From Triplophysa rosa (lineage: Eukaryota > Chordata > Actinopteri > Cypriniformes > Nemacheilidae): 64,000 nt of DNA. Numbering within the stretch: the first letter of the stretch is position 1; every line of letters begins with the position of its first letter. The notes beneath the pieces are model-generated. The model did no database searches. It was not told where the DNA came from and saw nothing but the letters and a program-made list of their open reading frames with translations. Positions 1 through 12,194 of this stretch are shown here, one piece after another. Location: contig NW_026634434.1 of NCBI RefSeq assembly GCF_024868665.1, positions 5,001 to 69,000 on the forward strand, given 5' to 3'. A program made the position numbers and the translations under genes.

Positions 1-1325
1 CTGTACAACATACAGTATCGAAACGTATGAAAATAAACTCATACTAATATTTATTGCCACACTTGAATGGGTAAATTCATTTATTATATTGACCATTCAC
101 ACACAGGTTGTAGCTTTATTTGTAAACATGACATTAAAATTTATCTGAATTTAATCTGCCGGTTGCTTCGTCTGACGGAAGCGACTGCTATATATTTTAT
201 TAACCAATAGTTGGCGCTGTTTTTGACACTTTGACACTCTGACTCTCCGATATTGTTTCTGATTTATCTACACACTTGTGCCATCAAACTTTTGATAAAT
301 GCAATATCGCTCTCGGAGTGGCATTACCGCACAGAAAAACAACAATATGTAATTGTCAAAGTTACAGCATATGTCATTTGTAGTAGTAAAACATTCACAG
401 CATACTGTTGTACTCCCAGAATTAACATGAGACAACCGGGTGGTGGTCGCCCACGTGTTTTGACTTACCAGCAGGAGTTGGCTGTGGTGGAAATGGTCAG
501 GGCAAAAAATGACATACGGCTGTCTGAAATCAAGTAGGCTATTGAGAAGAGTGACACCTTTGCCAGTGTGTTATCAATCAGCCACCCAACTATTGCCATT
601 TAAAGAAGTACCAGGTTTCTATGAAACAAATGTAGCTGGTGCCTTTTGAAAGAAACAATGACTGGGTGAAACAACTGCTTTCAGAATATGTTCAGGTACA
701 ACACCACTGTATATTTGTGGACTATATCACATGCATCCGTATACCAGTACTAGGATCATACAACACTGAACACCTGATAGCTTTTCTGAATGAGCTTGAG
801 CAGGCCTGTCAGGGTGAAGATGTAAGTTATGTTATCCTGTGAGACAATGTCAGTTTTCACCATGCAGAGCTTGTTCGGGAATGGTTCCGGGCACATCCTC
901 GGATCATGACCCTCTACTTTCCACCATACTCTCCTTTCCTCAACTCAATTGAGGAGTTTTATCTACATGGAGGTGGAAGGTGTATGATCCTCCTTCAAGC
1001 CATGGATGAAGCTTGTGGTGATATAACTGCAGAGCAATATCAAGCCTGGATTCATCATGCCAAAAGGTTTTCCCCACGGTGCTTCTTGCACGGTGCACAA
1101 TGAGGACATTCACTGTGATGTTGATGAAAATGTATGGCTAAATGTTGAAGACCAGATAGAAAATTGTGTATTTCAGGCCTACATTTACATTTTTTTGACA
1201 TGCAACCACAGTATTGCTGTAAACATTTAAATAAAACACTTTTTCTGCTTTTAAATGTTAATGACTGCTCTTTGATCATATTTTCGTGTTGTATAAACTT
1301 TTTTTAAAATAGCGTTTGTCTGAAC
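1..1325 (+). mobile_element. Tc1/mariner-IS630-like transposon remnant
   Basis: A decayed DNA transposon surrounds the broken transposase at 427-1150. The left edge near base 1 (TACAACATACAG) and the right edge near 1290 (read on the minus strand, TACAACACGAAAATATG) share a weak TACAACA-type inverted end. The true left end may lie outside the window. The boundaries are inferred. Confidence 0.5.
427..1150 (+). pseudogene. Broken IS630/Tc1-type DDE transposase
   Basis: The start (MRQPGGGRPR) and following helix look like the N-terminal DNA-binding part of IS630/Tc1-type (DDE_3) transposases found in many copies in fish genomes. After 535 the reading is interrupted. The catalytic part resumes at about 639-842, with a first acidic residue in IFVD, and at 843-1103, with DNVSFHH and then PPYSPFLNSIEEF holding the second Asp and the Glu. 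It is cut by several stops and frameshifts, and the middle segment between the DNA-binding and catalytic parts looks deleted. It cannot make a working enzyme. The family assignment rests on the DDE motif context and is fairly secure; the exact subfamily is not. Confidence 0.75.
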
Positions 1326-1920
1326 GTAAGTGTTACATTCGTTGTGATGGCTGTACAGTAGCATTCATGCACACTGTAAAAAGTAATAACTGAATCTACT
1401 TAAGAGGATCTTGTAAATTTAACTGATTTTGTAAACTTTGTTGACTTTACTTGATTATGTTGTGTTAAATGAACTTTTAGGTGGATTCGAGGGTTAAACT
1501 AAACAATTTAAGTACACTGTACTTTAGAGCATCGAGTGAGTCTTACTAAAGACCTGTTTACCGAATATGGTGCCAAAGGTGTTATTAAAAATAATACATT
1601 CCATAGTGAATACAACTAATATATATATATATATATATTACGCACGCACGCAAATGTATGTTCTGATTCTTGTCTTTCTCACAACCAACAACGAATTATC
1701 TTAAATAACAACCAATAGTATATAAGCTTATTGCAAGCCCATAATGATCGATATACGTCATCCTCCATTGTATCAGAGTTTGAATTTTATAGGGCCTCTG
1801 TAATTAAGTTCCAGCATTAAGTTCCAGCATAGAACGAAACTTAATATGCGTTCATGTATTGTACTCTTTTTGTAACGTATTCAACACATTTTTGATCTCA
1901 CGTGGCGGAGTCTATGAGCG

Positions 1921-1932
1921 TGCGCATGCGCA
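1921..1932 (+). promoter_or_regulatory. NRF1-like palindrome in a CpG-rich promoter-like segment
   Basis: TGCGCATGCGCA is a perfect match to the NRF1 consensus. It sits about 500 bp upstream of the first recognisable passenger-gene exon, in a local CpG-rich patch followed by a possible splice donor (CAATTAG/GTATGG, about 2036). A regulatory role is inferred. Confidence 0.4.
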
Positions 1933-2437
1933 AAGCGAAAGTGCACATGCTAGCACAGGTAACCGCCGTAGCCATTGGAAGACAGCGAGGCAGAGCCGAA
2001 GAACTTCACGTCTTCAGGATCTGACAGCACAATTAGGTATGGTGGTGACCTTCTCATGAATCTCATTCTAATCGTGTATTTAGTCGTCATTGTATTGAGC
2101 ATAATAAATTAAGTAAAAGGGATTACGCGGATAGATGAAGAGGCGCTAGTTTTCCGTCTAGTAACTTAACGTTAACGTTACTCTCTAACCGCCATTTGAG
2201 ACCAGTGACTAACAAACTAAATTACAAACGTCGATTTTCACCGAATATTTGATTTTATGTACAGTTTGTAAACTATCCTAATCCGTTGGAAGTGTATGGG
2301 GCATCAATATTGATATGTAAAAACCGCGCATCTTACTTTGCACGTGATGCTATTTACGAATTATGATTGTTCCATTAATAAGTAATTATTCATTGTAATT
2401 ATTTTTTCCTGTTTTGTTTTTTAAATTCTGACGACAG

Positions 2438-4443
2438 ATGTTGAAACACTACAGTAGAAAAGAACTGATGGAGAGGGAACCTGCTGTGAAGGATACAGTG
2501 GAAAGGTGGCCAGCACTCTTTATGGAGTGTCAGGTTAGTAAATATTCTTGTATTGTATTGGGTTCATATTGTATCATTAACTTGTTCTATAGAAATAAAA
2601 GAGCATAAAATGAAATTCATACTTTTACATTTCAGTGAAAAGTGAATGCTTAATTTGCGGATTGTCACTTTTTTAGATTCTGGCAGAGTTCACTCTTATA
2701 TCTGGCAAAGACCTACAAACCGAATTATTTCTAGAACTGGACCGTTGACATCTCAGAGCCAAAGGGGGAGACATTGGCTCTAAACTTAAGAAGATTCTGC
2801 AACAGAATTTCAACATTCAACATTGAAAATAATGTAAGCTCCACAGACTCCCAAGTTCTTTGCATTTGCAAGTGTTGTTTGCTCTGTGTTGTGTGTATGC
2901 TATTAAATAATAATTTTAAAAATAATTTTTCAGAAATCTGACATCATTGGGAGACGAACAGCAGTTCTTGATGGCCTTCCACTCCTCCTTGGAGAAGACC
3001 CCACTGATTTTTACAAGACATGTATTGTAAGTAGTTTTGTCTGTTTTGTTCTGGTATTATGGGGCTTTGGCACTGCAGGAACGATTTCATAGTTCTGGGA
3101 AGATTTGGCGGAAGTACCTTCTTTTTGTTGTTCGCACCGCAGGAACCGGCCGGAATTTTAGTTAGGAGGAACACTTTAGCTCCTTCTCCTAGGCAGGATC
3201 TAAACCAGCAGGACGCGAACGATCCGTAACGTAAGCAATCGCTGACAGGCCAAACTTCTGTTGTTGGTTGTTTGTCGTTGTTCAACGGACGCGCTTAAAT
3301 GACATCGCTGTCGACCGGCTTACGTCACTAAATAGTACCTTTTGCGGTTGCGAATGCGATTGAGGGAAAACTTAGTTCACGAAACTTTGCCTTTAGTAAT
3401 GCAAATAGTTCTTGAACCAAATATTCCGGACACAGAAACAAAGAATGGAATAAGGAAAAGAGAAATATAAATGAATTATTTAGAAGGGAAGAAAAAAATA
3501 GATAAGGCTTTAAGAAAATTAACGTAGAAGACTAAAGAAAAGATGGAATAAGGCTAGAAATTTAGACAAAAGAATAAAGACACAACTAAGATGGGAAAAA
3601 ATAAGTCAAAGAAAGAACAGAAAAGAGGAGGAAAGTAAAAGAAAAGTAGGACAAAAGAAGGTTAGAAATGACAGACAGAAAGAAAATGAAGTCAAATGTG
3701 TTATGGAGAATTAAAACCCACTAGAAATCATGCAGAACAAAATGTAAACGTTTAATCAATTATTTTCAGAAATGCTATTTAGATCACTTTTCAAGTGTCA
3801 AATTAGCAGTTTCAGAAGAGGTTTAATTTGTATAGCTGGCCTTCAATTTCTATGATCTTTTTGTATATTTAACCCCTTAACATGCACCAGGCCCATGGGC
3901 AGGCCAGAAGGGATCCAACAGAGTTTTGAGGTTTCATCACAAGCTTTTTTAAATACTTTATATATTGGTTAAATATTTGCAAAACCCACATGCAGACGTT
4001 AAACATGACTAATGATTTATGGAAAAAAAATGAAAATGAACAAGTTTGGAGATTCCAGGTTTCTGTCGGACAGTGACGATATGTTGTCTTAAAATATGTT
4101 GTTAATTATTTTGACTAAATTTTTGTTATGTCATCTTTAGGACTATGATGATGAAGGCAATTCAAGCGGCATATTGACATTGAACCCTAAGGACTGTGAA
4201 ACCATACCTAACTCGCTGAACCTTGACGCCACATCCACTGCCATCTTTTTGGAAGGTACAAGTCTAATGGAAGAAATCTTACCCAAGCCATGTGCCTCCT
4301 TTTTGGGCTCTTTTATGCTCTGAATTTAGAGTACCCTCCAGTAATGAAGAACAACTTTGATTTCATCCAGGCGGTGATTTTGTCACTCGGGCACAAGTCT
4401 CTGAAACTTAAAATACTATCTCTGAAACATATTCTAATGCAGT
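2438..4443 (+). pseudogene. SAMD3-like passenger gene, broken copy (four exons)
   Basis: Exon a (2438-2533) follows AG and ends at GTTAGT; it reads MLKHYSRKELMEREP. Exon b starts at 2677 (ILAEFTLISGKDL) and has an in-frame stop after LELDR. Exon c (2934-3026, GRRTAVLDGLPLLLGEDP) ends at GTAAGT. Exon d starts at 4141 and reads to about 4443, with one frameshift near 4290; its end (ALNLEYPPVMKNNFDFIQAV) matches the module in the minus-strand gene at 6731-8103. From memory, the family resembles multi-copy fish proteins named sterile alpha motif domain-containing protein 3-like. Its function is not known to me. The stop and frameshift make this copy a pseudogene, and the N-terminal zinc-finger part seen in the second copy is absent. 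Confidence 0.65.
3027..4140 (+). other. Long intron of the passenger gene
   Basis: The 1.1-kb stretch lies between a GTAAGT donor and a TTTAG acceptor. The first part (3060-3430) is GC-richer and looks like a foreign insertion, with CAGGAAC-type sequences at 3077 and 3142 but no ends I can prove. The rest (3430-3720) is a purine-rich run. No coding signal is seen. Confidence 0.4.
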
Positions 4444-5006
4444 AACGTCACTTTTCTCCAATTCTACATTTAACATTTTGTGAAAAGTTAAAGATGTGAA
4501 AAAGTTACATTGATCTTTTATCTTTCCAGAGTGCAATACAGTATGTGCATTTATCTCAGAATTGTTGACTGATGTCAGAAGGACTTGAATGAACATTGTT
4601 GTTAATGTTTTATAGAAATAAATGACTTTGTTGTTGTGCCAACGATCTGTTGTCTGTCTTTGTATTAACAACTTAGAGGTTTGAGTACAACTTACTTGAG
4701 AAAGTTAAGGTAATCAGTTTCCACACGTTTTTCTAGTAATTTCAACTAGTAGACATGTTGAAATAACTCTTTTATTTAAGTTCTCTGTGTTAAGCTTAAC
4801 TTAAATCTGTAAGTTAGCTGAACTTGTTTTACTGAGTTTCCTTTACTCAAGTTTTCAGGTAATTTTTGCAAATACAGAAGTTAACTATACAAAGTTGTTG
4901 TAAGTTTAATCAACTTAAAAATTATGAATGAATTTACTTGAAAATTCTGAGGTAATCAGTTTCCACAGGTTTTCTAAGTAAACTCAACTCATTACTTTTT
5001 ACAGTG

Positions 5007-5309
5007 CAGCAGAGAGGGTGTTTTGAAACCTGTACATTGTATTGTTTGCTACTGAATGAACTGTTTAAAGTCCTAAGTTGAAAGATGGTCTGAGTGTTCT
5101 GTTTTGGTGATTAAACCAAATGTTCTCATTAAATATCACAACGATCTTGTGTTTTGAAACAATGATTATGTGGAATGAAAATGTGTGCAACTACAATGAA
5201 ATCATGAGATCAGGTTGAACGAATGACTAGTGGTGTTACATGTGTGATCAGTTTATAAGAGAGAACAATTTGCCAAAACATGGGAACCCTTTTTAAGGTA
5301 TCTAGCTAG
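5007..5309. other. Spacer between the two EnSpm-like elements
   Basis: An AT-rich stretch with no ORF, RNA gene or repeat that I can recognise. It may be the original host sequence at the two insertion sites. Confidence 0.3.
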
Positions 5310-6730
5310 ATAAAACCCGACAAGTTCAGTTAACTCAAAAAAAATAGTTGAAACAGATTACATCGAAAATTTTAAGTCATAGTAACTTAATTTTTTTAAG
5401 TTATATTAAATGTCTGTTACTATATAATGTTATGTTATTTTAGCTAGGTATTTTGAGTTTACAGTACATATTTATATTGGGTACAGATAACTTGAACATT
5501 TTCATTACTTATAAAATGAAATATTTGCATTCTTACTATCAAATTGCTCATTTTATGTTAACTTAATTTTTTTACATTAATTGGACACTCCTACACTGTT
5601 CTAGAATTATAATCCTCCTATAATTTAAAACGTTGTATTTAATTGAAGAAGGCATAATACCCACAGAGACTTCAGTGCAAGTAAGTTGTTTATTAACCAA
5701 ATACGAAGTTCCAGAAAAATTTGTAATATCTCATAGTTTCAATGTAAACAAATACAAAGTAAAATACTCAGACAAATGAATGTGCCATGTGTAAACATTT
5801 GTAAATTGCATCTTGACATTCAACATCAGGATCACTATTTTTAAGTTTTCTAAAACAATTATTTAAAATAACATTTAACTGTAACATGTATTTAAGAACA
5901 GTTACATTTTGATAATTACATAAATACAGATGTATTAAGTGTAACACATATTACAAATATTGTAATAGCTTATCTTATTTATAAGTATTTTGTTATGTAC
6001 ACAAAATAAAGCAGAAATGTGTGTACTGCAATGTAAACAGATGCAGAATCTCTCAGCCACATCAATGTACAAGTATCCCATGCGAACATTCAGTCCTTCA
6101 ATGAGCATCTAGCATTACAACTACTACAATATGAACAATTCTGTAAGAGGTTTAATATACAAAAAAAGGCAAAAGTATGGCAATGTGCAATTGTCTACTG
6201 CAAGCAAGCCATCATTTAACTTGCATTTAACCCTAACAACTCTCACATCAACCTGTTTCATTTTCAAACATGGCATCCCTCAACTTAACATCATTAAATT
6301 TTTAAACAAAGATAGGGCAATGTGCAAATGCCTAATGCAAGCACACCATTCCACATACACTTTCTGAAAAACATATATAATACACACGGGTAATTGACAT
6401 GTAAATGTGTCCTATGGTGTGACATTGCAAAGATTTAGAAATAAATAACATGAGAAAGAGTTATCTTTACTGTTAAGAGTTACAAATACCATTAGAGATT
6501 AAAAATTATTTTAAATATTTTTTTTCTAAATTTCTGCTGTCATACCATAGAACACATTTAGGATATTTGTCAATGCCAATATATGTATTAGACATATAAA
6601 CATATTACACAGGTATAAAAAGTGCAAAACAGGACATCATTCAACTTTAACTCGAACACATTAAAACTTCAAAAACAATACCTTTAAAACCCATCTGTTA
6701 GATGTTTTACAGCAAGAAAAACAAATGTGC

Positions 6731-8103
6731 TTACTCAACTGCCAACAGGTCATTTTTCAGACTCAAAACTCTAGGCCTCAACTTTCCATCCTCAACACCC
6801 ATCAACACCTTTTGGATGAAGTCGAATGTGTTGAGCAGCGTTTTTGGATAGTCAAGGTGCAGGGTGTACGTAAGTGCAAAGAGAATGACAAATGCATCAG
6901 CCAGTGTGGAGGACTCAAGAACAATGTCACCCTCTAGCACAACTGCAATCCTCTCTGTGCAGAAAAAATTGGCATCTGATGAAGTTTGATTGATTAGGAG
7001 GAGCCCAAGTGGTATATCAATGATGTCCGGGTTCATAAGACAGCATCACCTAAAGACAACAAGAGAAACAATTACCCATTACAAAAAAAATCTTCACTCA
7101 TTACTTCAAAAAAGACATCACTCTCATGCATATACGGAGGGAGAGCCCGGAGTACAGCAGCACGTCTAACATGGACATCAACTTGATCCTTTAAGTGTGA
7201 GAAAAAAAATCATTCAGTATGGATGCTAATCAGTATAGCCTCACAACACTATTCATGAACCAACCATGAGAGTTCAACCAAAGATAATAAGAACCTTTAA
7301 CAGGCATCAAGAATTGTAACCAACTGACCTGGAGGTCATAAATCCTGAAGAGCTGATCCAGGACTTCAGATGCTTTTCCTGTCCGAGAAGCATTTTCCGA
7401 TAAAGGCTCTGAAGCCAGGGGGTATTTTGGTCCAGTTGAGCAAAGAAACGATTCTTTAGGTTGACATTTGTCACTCTATGAAACTCAGCACAGATCTGTA
7501 ATAAAGGTGCATTTAAAACGGTGTATATGTGGCCCAATCTCCAAAAACATTTACAAAAGGAAACATTTCATTTTAGACTATGAACATTTGACACAGCTCA
7601 GGAGGATTCTGAGGAGAGTCAGCAGCTTCAACTTGACCCAGCATTGTGGGGCTGTCAGTTTCTGTTAAGATAATATCATTCTTAAAATTTGACACGTGAG
7701 CATCAGCATCTGGATGATCCCTACTTTTGTGGGCATTGAAAGAGGTATACACATTACTGCGATAGCGACAGTTTTGCAATGGACAATCCACCATCTCATG
7801 TTGTTTTAAATGTGCCCTTAAATGACTGAGAATAGTTTTCCCATTAAATGGCTGCTTGAATCCACATTTAAGACAGATGAAAGAAACACTTTCCATTGGA
7901 TTCACATCATGCTCCATCCGAGTATGTATTCGTGATAAGTGTATTTTTAATGCATTTACAGTCTGAAATGTGACGACACAGTCATCATAGACACATGGTA
8001 ATGGACTGACTGAGGAAACACTGCTATGATGTAAACGATAATGTTCCAGTACATGTGCCCTTTTATCAAAGGCAGCAGCACAAAGTCTGCACCTCCAAGC
8101 CAT
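6731..8103 (-). CDS. C2H2 zinc-finger / SAMD3-like passenger gene (spliced)
   Basis: The first exon runs from 8103 down to about 7575 and encodes about 170 residues with several C2H2-type zinc fingers: C-x2-C...H-x4-H near the start, then fingers containing CVYDDC, CLKCGF and CPLQNC. The next exon starts at 7497 after ...TTACAG (ICAEFHRVTNVNLKNRF), matching exon b of the element 1 copy. A third piece (about 7190-7090) reads DQVDVHVRRAAVLRALPPY. The last exon (7036-6731) reads IIDIPLGLLL and ends with ALTYTLHLDYPKTLLNTFDF. The exon order is the same as in 2438-4443, so this is a second copy in opposite orientation. The product may bind nucleic acid through its fingers; the role of the C-terminal module is unknown. 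I see no clear lesion in these exons, but the exact splice junctions are unproven. Confidence 0.6.
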
Positions 8104-9240
8104 TGGATTTTTGCTTAAATGGTTAACAGTACACTGTTCTCATTCACATTTTAGTCACTATATTGCAATGTGTCCATTGTTGTTAATAGTTTTTCAACAT
8201 ACCGCACTTAAAACTCTGTTTGTTGGCCAGCTGCTTCAGCTTTAACCTAAAAAAGTAAGATTTCAAAAGTTAGTTAGTTTGCAATGTTCACAAAAAAAGT
8301 GTACAGTCAGCTAATTAAAATGTTAAAAGCTAAAAAAACAGAACAGAAATGTCTCATCTTAATAACACAAGCACTTCCGCATGGACATTGCCAAACTAAA
8401 ACGGTACTTAAAGCAGTTATCCCTGTGGTACAATAAAAGTTCAAGTAACGTTAACAAACTCCGTAAAAAATATTAAAACAAGCCTATAACTTAAAGGGTA
8501 AAATAACGTAATAAAGACAGCTTGTTTTAACATTGATACTCAGGTAAACGTGCCAAGCCGACAAATTCGTTTCAAATGATCTAAATTTACGAAAACAATA
8601 TAGGGACAACTGAAACCACACATGAGAGCGTGTGTGAACTGCAGCATGATTGACTAGAGTGGCTAACGGCCTCCAATTTATGCATGTTTGTTACCTTGTC
8701 ATTCCCGCCATAACGTTACTTGATCAAATGTGCGTCACCACAAATTTTAGTTTTTTGTGTCCCGCAAAAAACGCGAACCCCAACTGTGTGACTATGTTTA
8801 ACAACGATTATGTCATGCCCTCCCTAATTAAATGATTACTGGCTTACTAGTTTGAGATGCACATCACATTTACATGTAAAGGCATAAAACCCATATCCAC
8901 TTTCAAGACACCAAGTTTACTTCATGCAGATAATTGTACAACGACAGTAAAATATAGTGTTAACAGATTACTTACCAGATTGACGCGCCCAAAACCAAAA
9001 TCGATATAACAGCAGACAACGTGGTCAAACCAGAGTAAAACTTTGTCCGATGATCTTCGTAAAATTGCTGCATGCTACAACGCATGTCGTCTCAGAAGTA
9101 TTCACAGAAACTCACACCGTGAAATCTTCCTTTTCGCTATATCTAGGCGATTTTCTCAACTTTTCTCTACAAAAAACCCCGCATCCGAGGCAAGCAGACG
9201 AAAATGGCGAACTCTCTCCCAGGTGAAGAAGATGAAGCAC

Positions 9241-9275
9241 GTACGTTGTACGCACATGCGTGTGACGTCAAACGG
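9241..9275 (-). promoter_or_regulatory. CRE site beside an NRF1-like half site
   Basis: TGACGTCA (9263-9270) is a perfect CRE palindrome next to GCACATGCGTG, an NRF1-like half site. It lies upstream of the minus-strand gene in a CpG-rich stretch, in a position comparable to the NRF1 motif of element 1. Confidence 0.35.
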
Positions 9276-9457
9276 GATCAAGTTAAACTTTCTGAGTTCA
9301 ATGACAAAATTCAATTAAAGCGGTTGAGCACTATAAACTTAAAATAAAAAAAATGTACACATGACGCAGAAAATTTGAGACTAATGAACTTTTTACATTT
9401 TTTAAGTTATCACAACCTATTTTCTTTATCAAACCTTTACTGTTCGGTTTTACAGTG

Positions 9458-10144
9458 AGAGGGGGAAGACTTAAGAGGCTTGGGTGAAAGGGATACTGAC
9501 TCAACATGAGTCGGATCTATGTACCATTCCACTGATTATTATTTTATTTATTACTCTTTTTATTTAAAAAAAATCCAGTCCTCCTCATGTTGGGCATAAA
9601 ATGCAGACGGAAGTGGATGGGGGGAGGTTAGGGAGGTGTTCTGTGTTCTGTATTAAGATTACTTTAAGTAAAACATATGCATAAGTATTGGATATGTATA
9701 TCTGCATAGATAATTAGGTGGTACACTTGTATTAGGAGTTAATGTCTGTGTACCTTTGTCTTGATCACGTGTGTGCATGGATGTTTGTGCTCATGTGTAT
9801 GCATGAGTAGGTATGTGTATGAGTATACAGTATGTACGTGTGTATGAGTTTGCAATGAAAAATTATCTTTGTTTAATTTAGTATGAAGGAGAAATACGGA
9901 GACCTTTACTTTCTGTCAAGATTGTCTGTTAAATATTTTTCTCCAATAAAAAGAAAAAAGTTTAGTACTAAGAGTTTTGAAAATGTTAGTTATGAAAATT
10001 AATAAAGTTCAGATGCAAAACCCTCAGAGGACTTTTTGTTTCGATGGGCATTTTCATCAGGCTCCTACATTTACTTTTAGCAATACCAAATATTTCAGAC
10101 CGGGCAAAGTGTGTTATTTAGCGGGTTATGAAGCATATGGAGAG
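9458..10144. other. AT-rich stretch with GT-rich microsatellite
   Basis: No gene is seen. 9760-9850 is a TGTGTATG-type simple repeat, followed by TTTCTCCAATAAAAAG (about 9940). This could be the 3' tail of a truncated LINE, but no coding part supports that. Confidence 0.3.
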
Positions 10145-10340
10145 CAGTGTTGAGCACGTTACTATTAAAAAGTAATTAGTTATAGTTACTATTCTCACAA
10201 ATAGTAATTGAGTAAGACTGAGTTACATCATTTTAAAAGTAACTAATTACCAGGGAATGTAACTATTGCGTTACCTTTTCAAAATGTTAAAATATGTCAA
10301 ATAACTTGGATGCCTCCAATATTAAATATGTTAAATGAAT
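10145..10340 (+). mobile_element. hAT-like non-autonomous element fragment
   Basis: It begins CAGTGTTGAGCACGTTACT and continues with AAAAAGTAATTAGTTATAG and related TAACT/AGTAA phrases typical of a very common vertebrate hAT-type repeat. Only one end is clear, so it is probably truncated. Confidence 0.5.
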
Positions 10341-10384
10341 GAAATGGAAACTAAATAGAATAAATTATTTGAAATAGAAGTAGA

Positions 10385-10500
10385 AAATTAGACCTTTCCT
10401 ATCCGAGCATGCTATGCAAGTCCTAGTCCAGGCTCTTGTTCTGTCCAGACTGGACTACTGCAATGCGCTACTGGCTGGACTTCCAGCTTGCACAACCAAA
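10385..10500 (+). pseudogene. L2-type LINE, reverse transcriptase piece 1
   Basis: The translation contains QALVLSRLDYCNALLAGLP, the hallmark segment near the C-terminal side of L2-like reverse transcriptases. Coding stops abruptly at 10500, where a 3,000-bp insertion begins. The same ORF resumes at 13501 (QNAAARVVF...), so the two pieces belong to one copy. It is 5'-truncated, as L2 copies usually are. Confidence 0.75.
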
Positions 10501-10925
10501 TGGAGTGCAAATGTAGGGAAATTATCAATTTTAACTCAAAGGGCGAATACGCACAGTTGAATGCAATTAACTTTGTGTATTCAGTAACATTTACCCAATG
10601 CAGCAGAATCAGCAATAACGGCCCCCCTAATACATCCGTCCAGCGAATGATCAGTTGAGTCGTATTCTAACTCTTAAGAGGGACAGTATCCAGGCCTCGG
10701 ATAGTAACCCTCATCACACGGTACTACTTGAGAGCCGGTAACAAGATTAGCAGTAGAAGTGACTTGCTTGTGAGCAGGTACACAGAATCAAACACACGTG
10801 AATACAGGTGAACGTTTATTATCTAAAAACTACGGTGCACTCAAAACATAAAAGTAACATATAACTAACAAAAACATACATTTGTACATTAAAAGAGGAA
10901 AGTATGGAAAAGACAAGTAGCATAA

Positions 10926-11431
10926 TGTCGGGTCTAGCACTCTCTATTTTGTCTGTCCTGTCCTCTGTCATTGTTGTGTCGGGCACGTGACTCTGTTTTG
11001 ACAGCTTGCCACGTGCTTGGAGTTTTTCTTTTGTTCAGGAGTTTTTCCGCCGTGTGGATTTCGGGGTTGTGTGAACTATCTGCCCCGCGGACTGTCTTTT
11101 CGATCCACCGATCGTCCGTGCCTTTTACCGGCACTCGTTACAGGCTGGTCATAGACTCATAAGACTGTGGATTGTTCCCTGTTGTTCCCTTCGGGGTTCT
11201 GGCCTCTCGCAGGCCGACAGACTCTGCTATCTTTTCCCCCTGGGTCATCTTCCACCACCGGCCGGGCGCTCGAGCCATCTACCTCCTTCGTTCCCACCTG
11301 GACTGCTCTCTAGTTTCCCCACTCTGGCGGCATAGTCATTCTCCGCTCCGGCGGTTTTGTTTGGGGTTTGTCTGAGGCATTAATAAACCTTGATTTGTAC
11401 CCTGCACTTGACTCCTGAGTAATCCCTAACA
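10926..11431 (+). mobile_element. Solo LTR, 506 bp, TSD CATAA
   Basis: It starts TGTCGGGTCTAGC and ends TCCCTAACA. CATAA flanks it on both sides (10921-10925 and 11432-11436), a perfect 5-bp target duplication. AATAAA lies about 40 bp before the 3' end (GGCATTAATAAACCTTG), as expected for a Gypsy-type LTR on the plus strand. The short ORFs inside are chance. Confidence 0.8.
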
Positions 11432-12167
11432 CATAAAGAATTGTAATATTAAATTACTCCTGCACAAAACATCAGTTCTCTCGCAAAAATCACCTTAAGA
11501 AGTTAAGGGGCTAACTTAGGCGTGTTGTTGAATGGTTATACTTGCTTTGAATGCTGAGCCAACGAGAACTCCGGTGCATATTGAGAGAGAGAGAGCGCTG
11601 ATGGATCGCCGTGAGGAAATTCGCCGAGTTCTTCTGAGATCGAAGTGTTCAACGAAGTTTGCCGAAGTGAATTGCCGGACAGTCAATCTCAAAGAGATGA
11701 GACAGGTCCCGGGGGAGTTGAACTGCCGAGCTGAGCAAAGAATGAGTATGGTATGAGAAGGATGAGAAGGATGCTGGTCTTAAGCTCATACACGCCACGC
11801 CCTCAGCGGGTCAACGGGCAAATGTATAGCAGCCATCGGATAATTCGGAAATTCTTTCTTTGTCTCTCTCTCCACGCCTTATTTACATGTTTATGGCAGG
11901 ATGCCAAATTGAACTTATTAACTGAAGTTATTATGAAGAGCATATGATGCACGATGGGTTCACATTCTATACATCATTGTGCAGGACACTTAAAGAGACT
12001 GATTTCGGTACTAAACATGCCAGTACATGAAGTTACATTTGAGCACACAACAATTCATTAGTCAGCCATTAACTCTAGAAAATGAATACACACAAGATAT
12101 AGAACAACCTGAACATGTATAAGGTTACAGGTAGACTAGTTAATGTGGGGGGGAATAGCATGCAAGA

Positions 12168-12194
12168 GGAATATATATATATATATATATATAA
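12168..12194. repeat. (AT)n microsatellite, left flank of hAT-like element
   Basis: Simple AT repeat. Together with the AT run at 13119-13148 it brackets a hAT-like element that probably inserted into a TA-rich site. Confidence 0.8.

Larger units (their letters stand above)
1372..5006 (+). mobile_element. EnSpm/CACTA-like element 1 with passenger gene
   Basis: The left end CACTGTAAAAAGTAAT (1372) is the reverse complement of the right end at 4991-5006. The subterminal regions (1380-1500 and 4680-4990) are rich in short AAGTT/AACTT repeats, as in EnSpm-like elements of fish. The 3-bp flanks (GCA on the left, CAG on the right) do not match, so no target duplication is claimed. No transposase is seen. 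The interior holds broken exons of a SAMD3-like gene. The 1615-1650 stretch is a TA/CGCA microsatellite. Confidence 0.55.
5310..9457 (-). mobile_element. EnSpm/CACTA-like element 2 with passenger gene
   Basis: Read on the minus strand, the element begins CACTGTAAAACCGAACAGTA at 9457, the same CACTGTAAAA terminus as element 1. The opposite end, near 5310 (ATAAAACCCGACAAGTTCAG), is a degenerate version of the same terminus followed by AAGTT/AACTT-rich subterminal sequence. No transposase is recognised. The cargo is the zinc-finger/SAMD3-like gene at 6731-8103 with a promoter-like CpG-rich region at about 8650-9270. The left boundary is approximate. Confidence 0.5.

Noticed and set aside
253..426. 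Upstream extension of the Tc1-like ORF to an ATG at 253
   Set aside because: The residues before MRQPGG do not resemble the family; the normal start is at 427.
7573..8103. Independent host zinc-finger gene
   Set aside because: The same exon series occurs in the neighbouring element in inverted orientation, and the gene lies between EnSpm-like termini, so it is better explained as transposon cargo.
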